This document shows positions 8,984 to 17,101 of a stretch of DNA of 64,000 nucleotides, one piece after another (position 1 is the first letter of the stretch; every line of letters starts with the position of its first letter). The translations under genes and the position numbers were made by a program. The DNA lies in contig NZ_JALOBS010000002.1 of assembly GCF_023228165.1 (NCBI RefSeq), positions 1 through 64,000 on the forward strand, in the 5' to 3' direction. The DNA is from Methylomonas sp. GTDB taxonomy: Bacteria > Pseudomonadota > Gammaproteobacteria > Methylococcales > Methylomonadaceae. Under the pieces are notes generated by a model, which had not been told where the DNA came from, searched no databases, and saw nothing but the letters and a program-made list of their open reading frames with translations.

Positions 8984-10423
8984 TTACAGACTGGTACCGC
9001 CGACGGTCATACCGTCGATTTTCAAGGTTGGCTGTCCGACACCGACCGGCACGCTCTGCCCCTCTTTGCCGCAAGTGCCGACGCCGCTGTCCAACTGCAT
9101 GTCGTTACCGACCATGGATACTTTCGTCAATACGTCAGGGCCATTGCCAATCAGCGTGGCACCTTTGACGGGCCGGGTGATTTTGCCGTTTTCGATCAAA
9201 TACGCCTCGCTGGCGGAAAACACGAATTTTCCGGAAGTGATATCCACCTGCCCACCGCCGAAGTTGCGCGCATACAGGCCCTTTTTGACGGAACGGATGA
9301 TTTCTTCAGGGTCGCTTTGCCCCGGCAGCATGTAGGTGTTGGTCATGCGCGGCATCGGCAAATGTGCGTAAGATTCGCGCCGGCCATTGCCGGTGGGTTT
9401 GACACCCATCAAACGGGCGTTTAATTTGTCCTGCATATAGCCTTTTAAAATACCATTTTCGATCAGTACGGTATTTTCAGTGGGCGTGCCTTCGTCGTCT
9501 ATGCTCAAAGAGCCGCGCCGACCCGGCAAAGTCCCATCATCGACCACCGTGCATAAATCGGAAGCCACCCGTTCGCCTACTCGGCCGCTGAAGGCCGACG
9601 TGCCTTTACGATTGAAGTCGCCTTCCAAGCCATGACCAATGGCTTCATGTAACAAAATACCCGGCCAACCCGGCCCCAGCACTACAGTCATATTACCGGC
9701 CGGCGCCTCTTCGGCTTGCAGATTGATTTGCGCCTGCCTGACTGCTTCGCGGGCAAAGTCCATGGCCCGGTCGCCTTCCAGAAAGTAACTGTAGTCGCTG
9801 CGCCCGCCACCACCCATGCTGCCTTGTTCGCGGCGACCGTTTTCCACCATGATGACACTGACGTTCATGCGCACCAACGGCCGTACATCCGCCTGCAGCG
9901 ACCCGTCCTGATTGGCGACCAGCACATTGTCATAGGCCGCGACCAAGCTGACCATCACTTCTTCGATACGGCTATCCAACTTGCGGGTTTCCGCATCCAC
10001 CCGTTTCAGTAAATCGATTTTGTCCTGATCAGCCAAGGAACTTAGCGGATTCAACGGCCTGTATAACTGTGGCCAATTTTGAGCGGTTTGAATGCTGTGT
10101 TGGGCGTGCTGGCCCTGCCTGACAATGGCTTTGACGTTGCTGGCTGCTTCCAACAAAATCGGCAATTCGATGCGGTCGCTATAGGCAAATCCGGTTTTAT
10201 CACCACTGACTACCCGCACCCCGGCACCATGCTCAATGGAATGACTGCCTTCCTTGACAATCCCTCCCTCTAAAGACCAGGATTCAAAGTGGCTGGATTG
10301 AAAGTAAATATCGGCCGCATCCACCGGTGCACTAAGCAACGTCGACATGACCCGGTCAATATCCTGCGGTAGCAGACTATTGGCAACGAGAATAGATTGT
10401 TTGACTTGTTCAGTTAAAGGCAT
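8984..10423 (-). CDS. tldD: metalloprotease TldD
   Basis: Catalytic, zinc-binding half of the TldD/TldE peptidase. The 479-residue protein shows the HEAIGH motif at 259-264 (HExxxH), the following GTSAFSGRVGERVAS, and the C-terminal Cys-containing GVGTCGKEGQSVPVG that completes the metal site. It is directly followed by pmbA. In other bacteria this pair processes ribosomally made peptides; pqqA, a peptide precursor, is encoded 4 kb away, but a dedicated link is only speculation. Confidence 0.95.
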   Translation of the reverse strand: MPLTEQVKQSILVANSLLPQDIDRVMSTLLSAPVDAADIYFQSSHFESWSLEGGIVKEGSHSIEHGAGVRVVSGDKTGFAYSDRIELPILLEAASNVKAIVRQGQHAQHSIQTAQNWPQLYRPLNPLSSLADQDKIDLLKRVDAETRKLDSRIEEVMVSLVAAYDNVLVANQDGSLQADVRPLVRMNVSVIMVENGRREQGSMGGGGRSDYSYFLEGDRAMDFAREAVRQAQINLQAEEAPAGNMTVVLGPGWPGILLHEAIGHGLEGDFNRKGTSAFSGRVGERVASDLCTVVDDGTLPGRRGSLSIDDEGTPTENTVLIENGILKGYMQDKLNARLMGVKPTGNGRRESYAHLPMPRMTNTYMLPGQSDPEEIIRSVKKGLYARNFGGGQVDITSGKFVFSASEAYLIENGKITRPVKGATLIGNGPDVLTKVSMVGNDMQLDSGVGTCGKEGQSVPVGVGQPTLKIDGMTVGGTSL

Positions 10424-10456
10424 GATGACTCTAAAAATTAATTAAACGGTAACAGC

Positions 10457-10882
10457 TTACATCACAAAAAACGAAGCCAGGTAAGCGACACCTAGCGCTG
10501 TGACAAGCAAAGCAACTTTGTAAGGTAAGGTCAATGTAAGCCAATAGAGTTCCCATTCAGTTTTCCGGCGCACCCAGATTTCAAGTGAACGCCGTTTAAA
10601 ATAATGATAAAGACGCGGCAAGGCTTTCCATAATGTATAGGAAATATAACCGCCAATCAGCAGCAAAATATAAAAAGTGACAATTTGACTGGTGTGATGT
10701 TCGGTATGAAAAAAATGCTCTATCAGGTGCTCGATTCCGAGCTCAAACCATTCGAATGACTCATATAACAACTCGAAGAATAGGTGCGAGATTTCAGTTA
10801 ACAGTTCCATTGTCAGATCATAAAAAACCAATAACAACGTCACAAACGCAACAATAATCAAGCCAAAATGTTTTTTAATCAT
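10457..10882 (-). CDS. small membrane protein of unknown function
   Basis: I use the ATG at 10882 (141 aa, starting MIKKHFGLIIVAFV), because the longer open frame back to 10978 would overlap the end of rlmJ by 73 bases. Hydrophobic segments near residues 7-30, 65-90 and 120-140 are probable membrane spans. Between them are an acidic, His/Glu/Phe-rich stretch (ELGIEHLIEHFFHTEHH) and a basic stretch (FKRRSLEIWVRRKTEW). It sits between rlmJ and tldD with short spacers, so it is probably co-transcribed. I do not recognise the family. Confidence 0.6.
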   Translation of the reverse strand: MIKKHFGLIIVAFVTLLLVFYDLTMELLTEISHLFFELLYESFEWFELGIEHLIEHFFHTEHHTSQIVTFYILLLIGGYISYTLWKALPRLYHYFKRRSLEIWVRRKTEWELYWLTLTLPYKVALLVTALGVAYLASFFVM

Positions 10883-10905
10883 GCCCTTTCCCGCGACATC
10901 CCGAT

Positions 10906-11751
10906 TTAAACCCCTTCGGGTACCAACCATTCCACTTTCCAAGTCCCTCGCCCCTCCGTCAAGGCCTGATTCAACCATACCAACAAGGTCTCGGCTTGCG
11001 TTTGCAATTGCCAGGGTGGATTGATAAACAGCATACCAGAACCTGTCATGCCTCGCAGCGCGCCGTCTTCGCTTACACTATGCTCTATGCGCAACTGCTT
11101 GGGAATCTCCGTGGCCCGCATGCGCTGCAACATTCTATCCGTAACGGCACGATCGATAATCGGATACCACAATGCGTAAACACCGGTCGCAAAATGTCGA
11201 TGTGCGTTTTGCAATGCTTCCACTACTTTGTTGTAATCGGATTTCACTTCGTAACTGGGATCGATCAGGATCAAACCGCGTTTTTGAATCGGCGGCAGTT
11301 TTTTGCTCAGGCGTTCCAAGCCGTCTTCCTTGGCTACGCCGACTTGTTTATCGCCGGCAAATAATTGCTGCAAGCTTTCATAATCGCTGCTGTGCAATTC
11401 CGACAACTGCAGGCGGTCGTGCGCTCGAATCAAGCGCCGCACCAATTGCGGCGAGCCGGGATAGCGCACCAATTGCTTACCGGTATTTTCCGCCCGCACC
11501 GCAGCCAGGTAATCTTTGATTTCTTCCGGAGGCTGAGAGGCCGACCAGATACGGCCTATGCCTTGCCGGTATTCGCCGGTTTTTTGGGCAAACTCGGATT
11601 TAAACGAATATTTGCCGGCACCGGCGTGAGTGTCGATGTAAACAAACGGCTTGTCTTTCTGTTTTAAGGCATTGATCGCCAATGTAAGCAGACTGTGCTT
11701 TAACACATCGGCAAAATTGCCTGCATGAAACCCGTGGCGATAACTCAACAT
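10906..11751 (-). CDS. rlmJ: 23S rRNA (adenine(2030)-N6)-methyltransferase RlmJ
   Basis: S-adenosylmethionine-dependent methyltransferase acting on A2030 of 23S rRNA. The 281 residues match the family from MLSYRHGFHAGNFADVLKH onward, with YIDTHAGAGKY (SAM-binding motif I), a catalytic D-P-S-Y motif in ILIDPSYEVKSDY and the C-terminal GSGMLFINPPW. It belongs to the minus-strand run cca-DUF486-rlmJ, 28 bases after the DUF486 gene. Confidence 0.93.
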   Translation of the reverse strand: MLSYRHGFHAGNFADVLKHSLLTLAINALKQKDKPFVYIDTHAGAGKYSFKSEFAQKTGEYRQGIGRIWSASQPPEEIKDYLAAVRAENTGKQLVRYPGSPQLVRRLIRAHDRLQLSELHSSDYESLQQLFAGDKQVGVAKEDGLERLSKKLPPIQKRGLILIDPSYEVKSDYNKVVEALQNAHRHFATGVYALWYPIIDRAVTDRMLQRMRATEIPKQLRIEHSVSEDGALRGMTGSGMLFINPPWQLQTQAETLLVWLNQALTEGRGTWKVEWLVPEGV

Positions 11752-11779
11752 AGTGGCATTCCGTTTTTTGATTGTGCAC

Positions 11780-12130
11780 TCAGGCCCACTTGGATCTGAA
11801 CATGAAATAAATGGCTCCCATCAGACACAACCCCGCCCACAAATAATCCCGGGATATAGGCTCTTTCAGATAGTAAATCGAAAAGGGTACGAATACGCTT
11901 AAAGCGATCGCTTCCTGCATGATTTTTAACTGGCCGACATTGAGGGCGGTATGACCGATGCGGTTGGCCGGTACCTGTAATAAATACTCAAAAAATGCCA
12001 ACCCCCAACTGAATAAGGCCGCCAATAACCAATGTTTGTGATTGAGTTCTTTTAAATGAGCATACCAGGCAAAGGTCATGAACACATTACTGCAAATCAG
12101 CAGGCTGATGGAAATAAAAACCGGCGTCAT
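11780..12130 (-). CDS. DMT-superfamily small membrane protein (DUF486)
   Basis: A 116-residue protein with four hydrophobic segments typical of DUF486, half the size of an EamA transporter and so likely a dimer. Family-like features are FMTFAWYAHLK near the N-terminus, the central LLQVPANRIGH and YLKEPISRDYLWAGLCLMGAIYFMF at the end. It starts 7 bases after the cca stop, so translation is probably coupled. The substrate is unknown. Confidence 0.85.
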   Translation of the reverse strand: MTPVFISISLLICSNVFMTFAWYAHLKELNHKHWLLAALFSWGLAFFEYLLQVPANRIGHTALNVGQLKIMQEAIALSVFVPFSIYYLKEPISRDYLWAGLCLMGAIYFMFRSKWA

Positions 12131-12137
12131 GCGGGAC

Positions 12138-13367
12138 TTATGAATGATGGGTTTGCTTCAAGGAACTCAGGGCCTGACTGCGCAATTGCAGAATAGCGGC
12201 GCCGATTTGCGCGCCCTGCAAGTTGTCTTGTAAAACCTGCCGCGTATCGACAGCCAATGCGGCTTGAGCGGCTTTGCTAATGTACTCGGCTTGCGGATAT
12301 TCGTTATCTTCGAAGCCGGTCCGGCCGCGGGCATCCGCTTCGCAGGCCAATAAAAAATCCTGTAAGTGGTTATCGGCTTTAAAAGCACCTATGGCTTGCA
12401 GCATGTCGACCAAAGTGTCGCTGCGCAATTCGTATACCCGGTGACAATGGGTGTGATACTCCATAACCTGCGCGCATAGCGTTTTAAATACTTTTGGTAC
12501 CCGCAAGCGCTGACAAAAGCGATCCAGCACCGGCAAACCTTTACGTTCGTGCCCATGGTGACTGGGCCATTTTTGCGGATCCGTCAACGCCTTACCCAAA
12601 TCGTGCAGCAAAGCAGCCAGACGAACTTCCGGTTTGCTGGACAATTTGGCGGCCAGGGTAAGCGACATCAGGCTATGCACGCCGGTGTCGATTTCAGGAT
12701 GATATTTAGGGGGTTGCGGCACGCCGAATAATGCGTGAATTTCAGGAAAGATTACCGCCAAAGCATCGCATTCCTTTAAAGTCTGGAAAAACCCGGCGGG
12801 AGTGGTTTCGCATAAGGCTTTATTCAGTTCAGCCCAGACCCGTTCGGCAACCAAGTGGTCTGCTTCGCCGCTTTTCACCATGGACTGCATCAGTTGCCGG
12901 GTTTCTTCCGCCACCTTAAAACCCAAATGGGCATAGCGCGCCACAAAACGCGCCACCCGTAAAATGCGTACCGGATCTTCGCTAAACGCCGGGGAAACGT
13001 GCCGCAGGATACGGTTTCGCAAATCCTGTTGTCCTTGAAAAGGATCAACCAGCACACCGTCTTCGCCTATTGCCATGGCATTAATGGTCAGATCGCGGCG
13101 CAGCAAGTCCTCTTCCAGCGTTACCCGCGGATTGGCATCAACGTCAAAACCTTTGTAACCCGGCGCGGTCTTGCGCTCGGTACGCGCCAACGCATATTCA
13201 TCGTGGGTTTGCGGGTGCAAAAACACCGGAAAATCCTTTCCAACCGGTTTGTAACCTTGCCTGAGCATGGTTTCGGGCGTTGCACCCACGACCAACCAAT
13301 CGCGCTCCAACACAGGATAATCCAGTAAACGATCCCGTACTGCACCGCCAACTAGATAAATTTTCAT
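12138..13367 (-). CDS. cca: CCA-adding tRNA nucleotidyltransferase with HD domain
   Basis: Adds or repairs the 3'-CCA of tRNA. The 409 residues start with MKIYLVGGAVRDRLL (nucleotidyltransferase GG motif), continue with ERDWLVVGATPE, the RRDLTINAMA motif and FSEDPVRILRVARFVARYAH. The C-terminal half has an HD phosphohydrolase domain (LAALLHDLGKALTDP), as in the multifunctional gammaproteobacterial enzymes that also have 2',3'-cyclic phosphodiesterase activity. It is the first gene of a likely six-gene minus-strand operon ending with pmbA. Confidence 0.95.
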   Translation of the reverse strand: MKIYLVGGAVRDRLLDYPVLERDWLVVGATPETMLRQGYKPVGKDFPVFLHPQTHDEYALARTERKTAPGYKGFDVDANPRVTLEEDLLRRDLTINAMAIGEDGVLVDPFQGQQDLRNRILRHVSPAFSEDPVRILRVARFVARYAHLGFKVAEETRQLMQSMVKSGEADHLVAERVWAELNKALCETTPAGFFQTLKECDALAVIFPEIHALFGVPQPPKYHPEIDTGVHSLMSLTLAAKLSSKPEVRLAALLHDLGKALTDPQKWPSHHGHERKGLPVLDRFCQRLRVPKVFKTLCAQVMEYHTHCHRVYELRSDTLVDMLQAIGAFKADNHLQDFLLACEADARGRTGFEDNEYPQAEYISKAAQAALAVDTRQVLQDNLQGAQIGAAILQLRSQALSSLKQTHHS

Positions 13368-13458
13368 TAAACCTGACTCGCCTGTTTGATGGATTTAAAC
13401 GCACAGTATAAATGAGTCGGTATCATAGTGCTTTGCTTATTCGGACACTGCGGTCATT

Positions 13459-14247
13459 ATGATAGAAATTTTTTTAGCCAGCCTATTGCTGGGCTCGATA
13501 GCCGGCCTCAGCGCCGGTTTATTCGGCATTGGCGGCGGGGTATTAGTGGTACCCTTTTTAAGCTGGCTGTTCACGGCCCACCAGTTCGAATCGGAGCAAA
13601 TCATGTTGATGGCGGTCGCTACGGCATTAGCTTCCGCGTTGTTCACATCCGCGGCATCGGTGCGCACCCATTTCAGGCTGGGTAATATCATCTGGCCCAG
13701 GGCTTTGCGGTTGGCGCCCACCCTATTCGCGGGAGCAGTCTGTGGCGCCACTCTGGCCGAATACATTAGTGCTGGCGTACTCCGCAAAGTATTCATCGTT
13801 TATCTTTTATACACCAGTTTGCACATGGTACTACCGAAAAATACCGCCCGCATGGCCGGCAAATTGCCCGCTGGTTTCGACTACCCGATAGGTTTATTCG
13901 TTGGTAGTATTTCGGCTGTTTTAGGTATAGGCGGCGGCTCCATGAATGTCCCCTACCTCGCACACGCCGGTTTGCCGATGAAAAATGCCGTTGCCACCTC
14001 GTCTGTGTGCGCCTTACCGATCGCATTTTCCGCGGCCGCCAGTTATATCTTCCTGGGCTGGCAAAACGCCGCCCTGCCGCCGGACAGTTTCGGTTACGTC
14101 TATCTGCCGGCTTTTCTGGGTATAACCGTAACAGGCGTCTTCACCGCACCGATAGGCGCCGGACTGGCCCATCGCTTACCCGCCCGACAGCTTAAACGCT
14201 ATTTTGCGTTGATTTTGTTGCTGATCGCTTTAAAAATGCTGGGCTAG
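13459..14247 (+). CDS. sulfite exporter TauE/SafE family protein
   Basis: A 262-residue integral membrane protein of the TauE/SafE family, which export sulfite, sulfoacetate or related anions. The two halves each carry the glycine-rich family motif: GLFGIGGGVLVVPFL near residues 21-35 and AVLGIGGGSMNVPYL near 154-168. There are about eight hydrophobic spans. It is divergent from cca and precedes the pqq promoter by about 65 bases on the same strand; nothing ties it to PQQ synthesis. Substrate cannot be predicted. Confidence 0.88.
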   Translation: MIEIFLASLLLGSIAGLSAGLFGIGGGVLVVPFLSWLFTAHQFESEQIMLMAVATALASALFTSAASVRTHFRLGNIIWPRALRLAPTLFAGAVCGATLAEYISAGVLRKVFIVYLLYTSLHMVLPKNTARMAGKLPAGFDYPIGLFVGSISAVLGIGGGSMNVPYLAHAGLPMKNAVATSSVCALPIAFSAAASYIFLGWQNAALPPDSFGYVYLPAFLGITVTGVFTAPIGAGLAHRLPARQLKRYFALILLLIALKMLG

Positions 14248-14311
14248 TCGGGGAACTTGTATCGCCAAGCATCGCTCATAAGCTTGCTGTGCCAGACCCT
14301 TGATTGCCTTG

Positions 14312-14340
14312 TTGCACGAAGAAAAACTTCATCGTATACT
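14312..14340 (+). promoter_or_regulatory. sigma-70-like promoter of pqqA
   Basis: TTGCAC at 14312-14317 and TATACT at 14335-14340 are separated by exactly 17 bases, close to the sigma-70 consensus. Transcription should start near 14347, giving a ~55-base leader before the pqqA ATG with GGAGGG 9 bases upstream of it. Confidence 0.75.
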
Positions 14341-14401
14341 TCAGTGCAGCTTTCTTGATCAAGCTAGTTCACAACAACAAAACCTCTGGAGGGTATTACA
14401 A

Positions 14402-14476
14402 ATGAAATGGGAAACACCTGCTTATAACGACTTGCGTTTCGGTTTTGAAGTCACCATGTACATCTACAACCGTTAA
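14402..14476 (+). CDS. pqqA: PQQ precursor peptide PqqA
   Basis: 24-residue peptide, MKWETPAYNDLRFGFEVTMY plus IYNR. Glu16 and Tyr20 form the ExxxY pair that PqqE cross-links to build pyrroloquinoline quinone. A strong ribosome site (TGGAGGG) lies 9 bases upstream and a sigma-70-like promoter lies 60 bases upstream. A hairpin terminator follows directly, as in other pqq loci, where it keeps pqqA mRNA in excess of the enzymes. Confidence 0.95.
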   Translation: MKWETPAYNDLRFGFEVTMYIYNR

Positions 14477-14493
14477 TCATTACGGTTGACGCC

Positions 14494-14524
14494 AAAAAGG
14501 GGCATGTAAATGTCCCTTTTTTTT
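14494..14524 (+). terminator. terminator/attenuator between pqqA and pqqB
   Basis: AAAAAGGGGCAT, loop GTAA, ATGTCCCTTTTT followed by more T: a 12-bp stem with one G-T pair and a run of eight T. It begins 17 bases after pqqA and should let only part of transcription pass into pqqBC. Confidence 0.85.
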
Positions 14525-14579
14525 GCCTGCGGTTTTTTAATCCCGTATCATTGATTTCATTTACCAGCCCTATACCACT

Positions 14580-15491
14580 ATGAAAATTAGAGTTCTCGGC
14601 GCCGGCGCCGGCGGCGGTTTTCCGCAATGGAACTGCAATTGCGACAATTGCCGACGCTTACGAAACGGCCAGCTCAATGGCAAAGCCCGCACCCAGTCAT
14701 CGATAGCCATCAGCACCGATAACCGCAATTGGTTACTGTTTAATACCTCCCCCGACATTCGCGCCCAACTGGAAGCTTTTCCGGCCATCCAGCCCAAAGA
14801 AGGCATTCGCGATACCGGCATCAAGGCCATTTTGTTAATCGACAGCCAGATCGACCACACCACCGGCATGTTAATGCTGCGTGAAGGCAAGCCTCTGGAT
14901 GTGTATTGCACCGAGATGGTCAAACAGGATTTGACCAGCGGTTTCCCGCTGTTCACCATGCTGAAGGACTACTGCACCGTCAATCATCATCCGATAGCCT
15001 GCGACGAAACGCCTTTTGAAATCCCTGGCATAGCCGACATCCGCCTGTATGCGCATGCCTTGAAAAGCAAGGCGCCACCCTACTCTCCGCACCGTCACGA
15101 TCCGCACGAGGGCGACAACATCGGCGTGATCATCAAACAAATTTCCACCGGCAAGAAACTCTATTATTCGCCCGGCCTGGGTGAGATCGAGCCGCATGTA
15201 TTCAAAGCCATGCAAAGCGTGGATTGCCTGTTGGTGGACGGTACATTCTGGACCGATGATGAAATGGTCGCCCAACATATCAGCCACAAACACGCCCGCG
15301 AAATTGGTCATTTACCGCAATCCGGCCCCGGCGGCATGATCGAAGTGCTGAACGGGGTGCCGAATGCCCGTAAAATTTTGATTCATATCAATAACACCAA
15401 CCCGATTCTTGACGAAGATTCGCCCCAGCGTAAAACCCTGGATGCCGCCGGCATCGAAGTGGCTTACGATGGTTTGGAAATTGACTTATAA
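14580..15491 (+). CDS. pqqB: PqqB, PQQ biosynthesis hydrolase-fold oxygenase
   Basis: 303 residues, the usual PqqB length. The start MKIRVLGAGAGGGFPQWNC is diagnostic, followed by a metallo-beta-lactamase-like fold with NTSPDIRAQL, LLIDSQIDHTTGML and LLVDGTFWTDDEM. It hydroxylates the Glu-Tyr cross-linked intermediate on the way to PQQ. It is 8 bases from pqqC, so they are co-transcribed. The early CNCDNCRR cysteines match the known structural zinc site. Confidence 0.97.
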   Translation: MKIRVLGAGAGGGFPQWNCNCDNCRRLRNGQLNGKARTQSSIAISTDNRNWLLFNTSPDIRAQLEAFPAIQPKEGIRDTGIKAILLIDSQIDHTTGMLMLREGKPLDVYCTEMVKQDLTSGFPLFTMLKDYCTVNHHPIACDETPFEIPGIADIRLYAHALKSKAPPYSPHRHDPHEGDNIGVIIKQISTGKKLYYSPGLGEIEPHVFKAMQSVDCLLVDGTFWTDDEMVAQHISHKHAREIGHLPQSGPGGMIEVLNGVPNARKILIHINNTNPILDEDSPQRKTLDAAGIEVAYDGLEIDL

Positions 15492-15499
15492 GGTATCTC

Positions 15500-16228
15500 A
15501 TGACGATTGATAATCAAGCCTGGTCGCGCGAAGAATTTGAAGCCAAGCTGCGCGGCATGGAAAATCACTATCACATTCATCACCCGATGCATGTATTGAT
15601 GAACGAAGGCAAGCTAAGCAAAAAACAGCTGCAAGGCTGGGTTGCCAACCGCTTCTATTATCAGGTGATGATTCCGATCAAGGACGCCAATATCATGGCC
15701 AATTGCCCGGATAGAGAAACCCGCGCCAAATGGGTGCAACGCATTCTGGATCATGATGGTCACCCAGGTGATCCCGGCGGCATCGAAGCCTGGATACAAC
15801 TGGGCATGGCAGTAGGCCTGACTCGCGAAGAAATCACCTCGCTGGAACATGTATTACCCGGCGTACGCTTTGCGGTGGATGCTTACGTCAATTTTGCCCG
15901 CCGCGCCGAATGGCACGAGGCTGCCAGCTCGTCATTGACGGAACTTTTTGCCCCCAAAATCCATCAACAACGCCTGGATAATTGGCCGGATGTGTATCCT
16001 TGGGTAGAACAGGAAGGCTACACCTATTTCAAAAAACGCCTGACCGAAGCCCGCCGCGATGTCGAGCATGGTTTGGAATTGACCCTGGACTGGTACAAAA
16101 CCCGCGAACAACAAGATCGCATGCTGCAAATCCTGAAATTTAAACTGGACGTACTGTGGACCATGGCCGATGCGATATATCTGGCTTATGTCGCCGACAT
16201 GCCGCCGTATTTCAATATTCAAGCGTAA
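15500..16228 (+). CDS. pqqC: PqqC, pyrroloquinoline-quinone synthase
   Basis: Cofactor-free oxidase that closes the last ring and performs the eight-electron oxidation giving PQQ. 242 residues, all-helical heme-oxygenase-like fold. Family motifs include YHIHHPMHVLMNEG, GWVANRFYYQVMIPIKDANI, RILDHDG and the C-terminal DVLWTMADAIYLAY. AAGG precedes the ATG by 6 bases. In most loci pqqD follows immediately; here an unrelated gene intervenes. Confidence 0.97.
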   Translation: MTIDNQAWSREEFEAKLRGMENHYHIHHPMHVLMNEGKLSKKQLQGWVANRFYYQVMIPIKDANIMANCPDRETRAKWVQRILDHDGHPGDPGGIEAWIQLGMAVGLTREEITSLEHVLPGVRFAVDAYVNFARRAEWHEAASSSLTELFAPKIHQQRLDNWPDVYPWVEQEGYTYFKKRLTEARRDVEHGLELTLDWYKTREQQDRMLQILKFKLDVLWTMADAIYLAYVADMPPYFNIQA

Positions 16229-16231
16229 ACC

Positions 16232-16795
16232 ATGCAAACGGCCGAGCAATTTCACTTTACCGCCGAGGACTTTCTGACTTGGGAAGAAAACCAAGCAGAG
16301 AAACACGAATTCGTGGCTGGCGAAGTGTTTGCGATGACAGGCGCGAGACAGGATCACGTATTGGTTTCCGGCAACATCTATGCCGCGTTAAAGCAACACT
16401 TACGCGGCACTCCCAGTCGGGCCTATATCTCAGATATGAAATTACGCGTAAACGCGGCCGACGCATTTTTCTATCCGGATGTCATGCTGTCTTGTCACTC
16501 GGATGATCGTCAAGCTGAACAATTTTTATCGCATCCCAGCCTGATTGTCGAAGTCTTGTCCGATTCGACCGCCGACTATGACAGGGGCGGCAAGTTTGTC
16601 GCCTATCGCAAACTACAATCACTGCAGGAATACCTGATCGTCGACATCGACAACCGCCGGGTGGAATGCTTCCGTCGCACCGCCGATAACGACTGGTTAT
16701 TGCACGATTACCTGGGTGAAGTCGATTGCAACTTGACCAGCCTCGGCTTCAGCCTGCCACTTGTTGACATTTTTGAAGATATTGAAACCGCTTAG
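16232..16795 (+). CDS. Uma2-family (DUF820) putative endonuclease
   Basis: 187 residues of the Uma2 family, a PD-(D/E)XK-type nuclease fold common in cyanobacteria and scattered in other bacteria. Visible parts are FTAEDFLTWEENQAEKHEFV, the metal-site segment FFYPDVMLSC, the core LIVEVLSDSTADYDRGGK and the strand YLIVDIDNR. The Asp...Glu-Val-Leu arrangement is intact, so it may be active. It starts 3 bases after the pqqC stop and ends 33 bases before pqqD, interrupting the pqq order without its own promoter or an obvious ribosome site. Biological role unknown. Confidence 0.88.
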   Translation: MQTAEQFHFTAEDFLTWEENQAEKHEFVAGEVFAMTGARQDHVLVSGNIYAALKQHLRGTPSRAYISDMKLRVNAADAFFYPDVMLSCHSDDRQAEQFLSHPSLIVEVLSDSTADYDRGGKFVAYRKLQSLQEYLIVDIDNRRVECFRRTADNDWLLHDYLGEVDCNLTSLGFSLPLVDIFEDIETA

Positions 16796-16828
16796 TTCTC
16801 TTTTCGCCTGTTTAAATAACGGAATCCA

Positions 16829-17101
16829 ATGACCATCAATCCCGATCAACCGATAAGTTTTTCTCCCATGCACAGACTACAGTGGGAAGAAGCCCAGCAA
16901 AAATTCGTGATACTCTACCCGGAAGGCATGGTGGAATTGAATCAAAGCTCTGCGGAAATCCTGCAGCTCTGCGATGGTAGCCGCTTACTGGGGCAAATCG
17001 TTGCTGACTTGGAAGCAAAATTCGCCACCGCCGGCCTGACTAACGACATCACCAACTTCCTGAACGTGGCTTTGCAAAATGGCTGGATCCGACAAGCTTA
17101 A
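16829..17101 (+). CDS. pqqD: PqqD, PqqA-binding chaperone
   Basis: 90-residue RiPP recognition element that presents PqqA to PqqE. It has the family pattern HRLQWEEAQQKFVILYPEGM, VELNQSSAEILQLCDG and the helical C-terminus. Its end overlaps the pqqE start by 23 bases, so translation is coupled. Confidence 0.95.
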   Translation: MTINPDQPISFSPMHRLQWEEAQQKFVILYPEGMVELNQSSAEILQLCDGSRLLGQIVADLEAKFATAGLTNDITNFLNVALQNGWIRQA

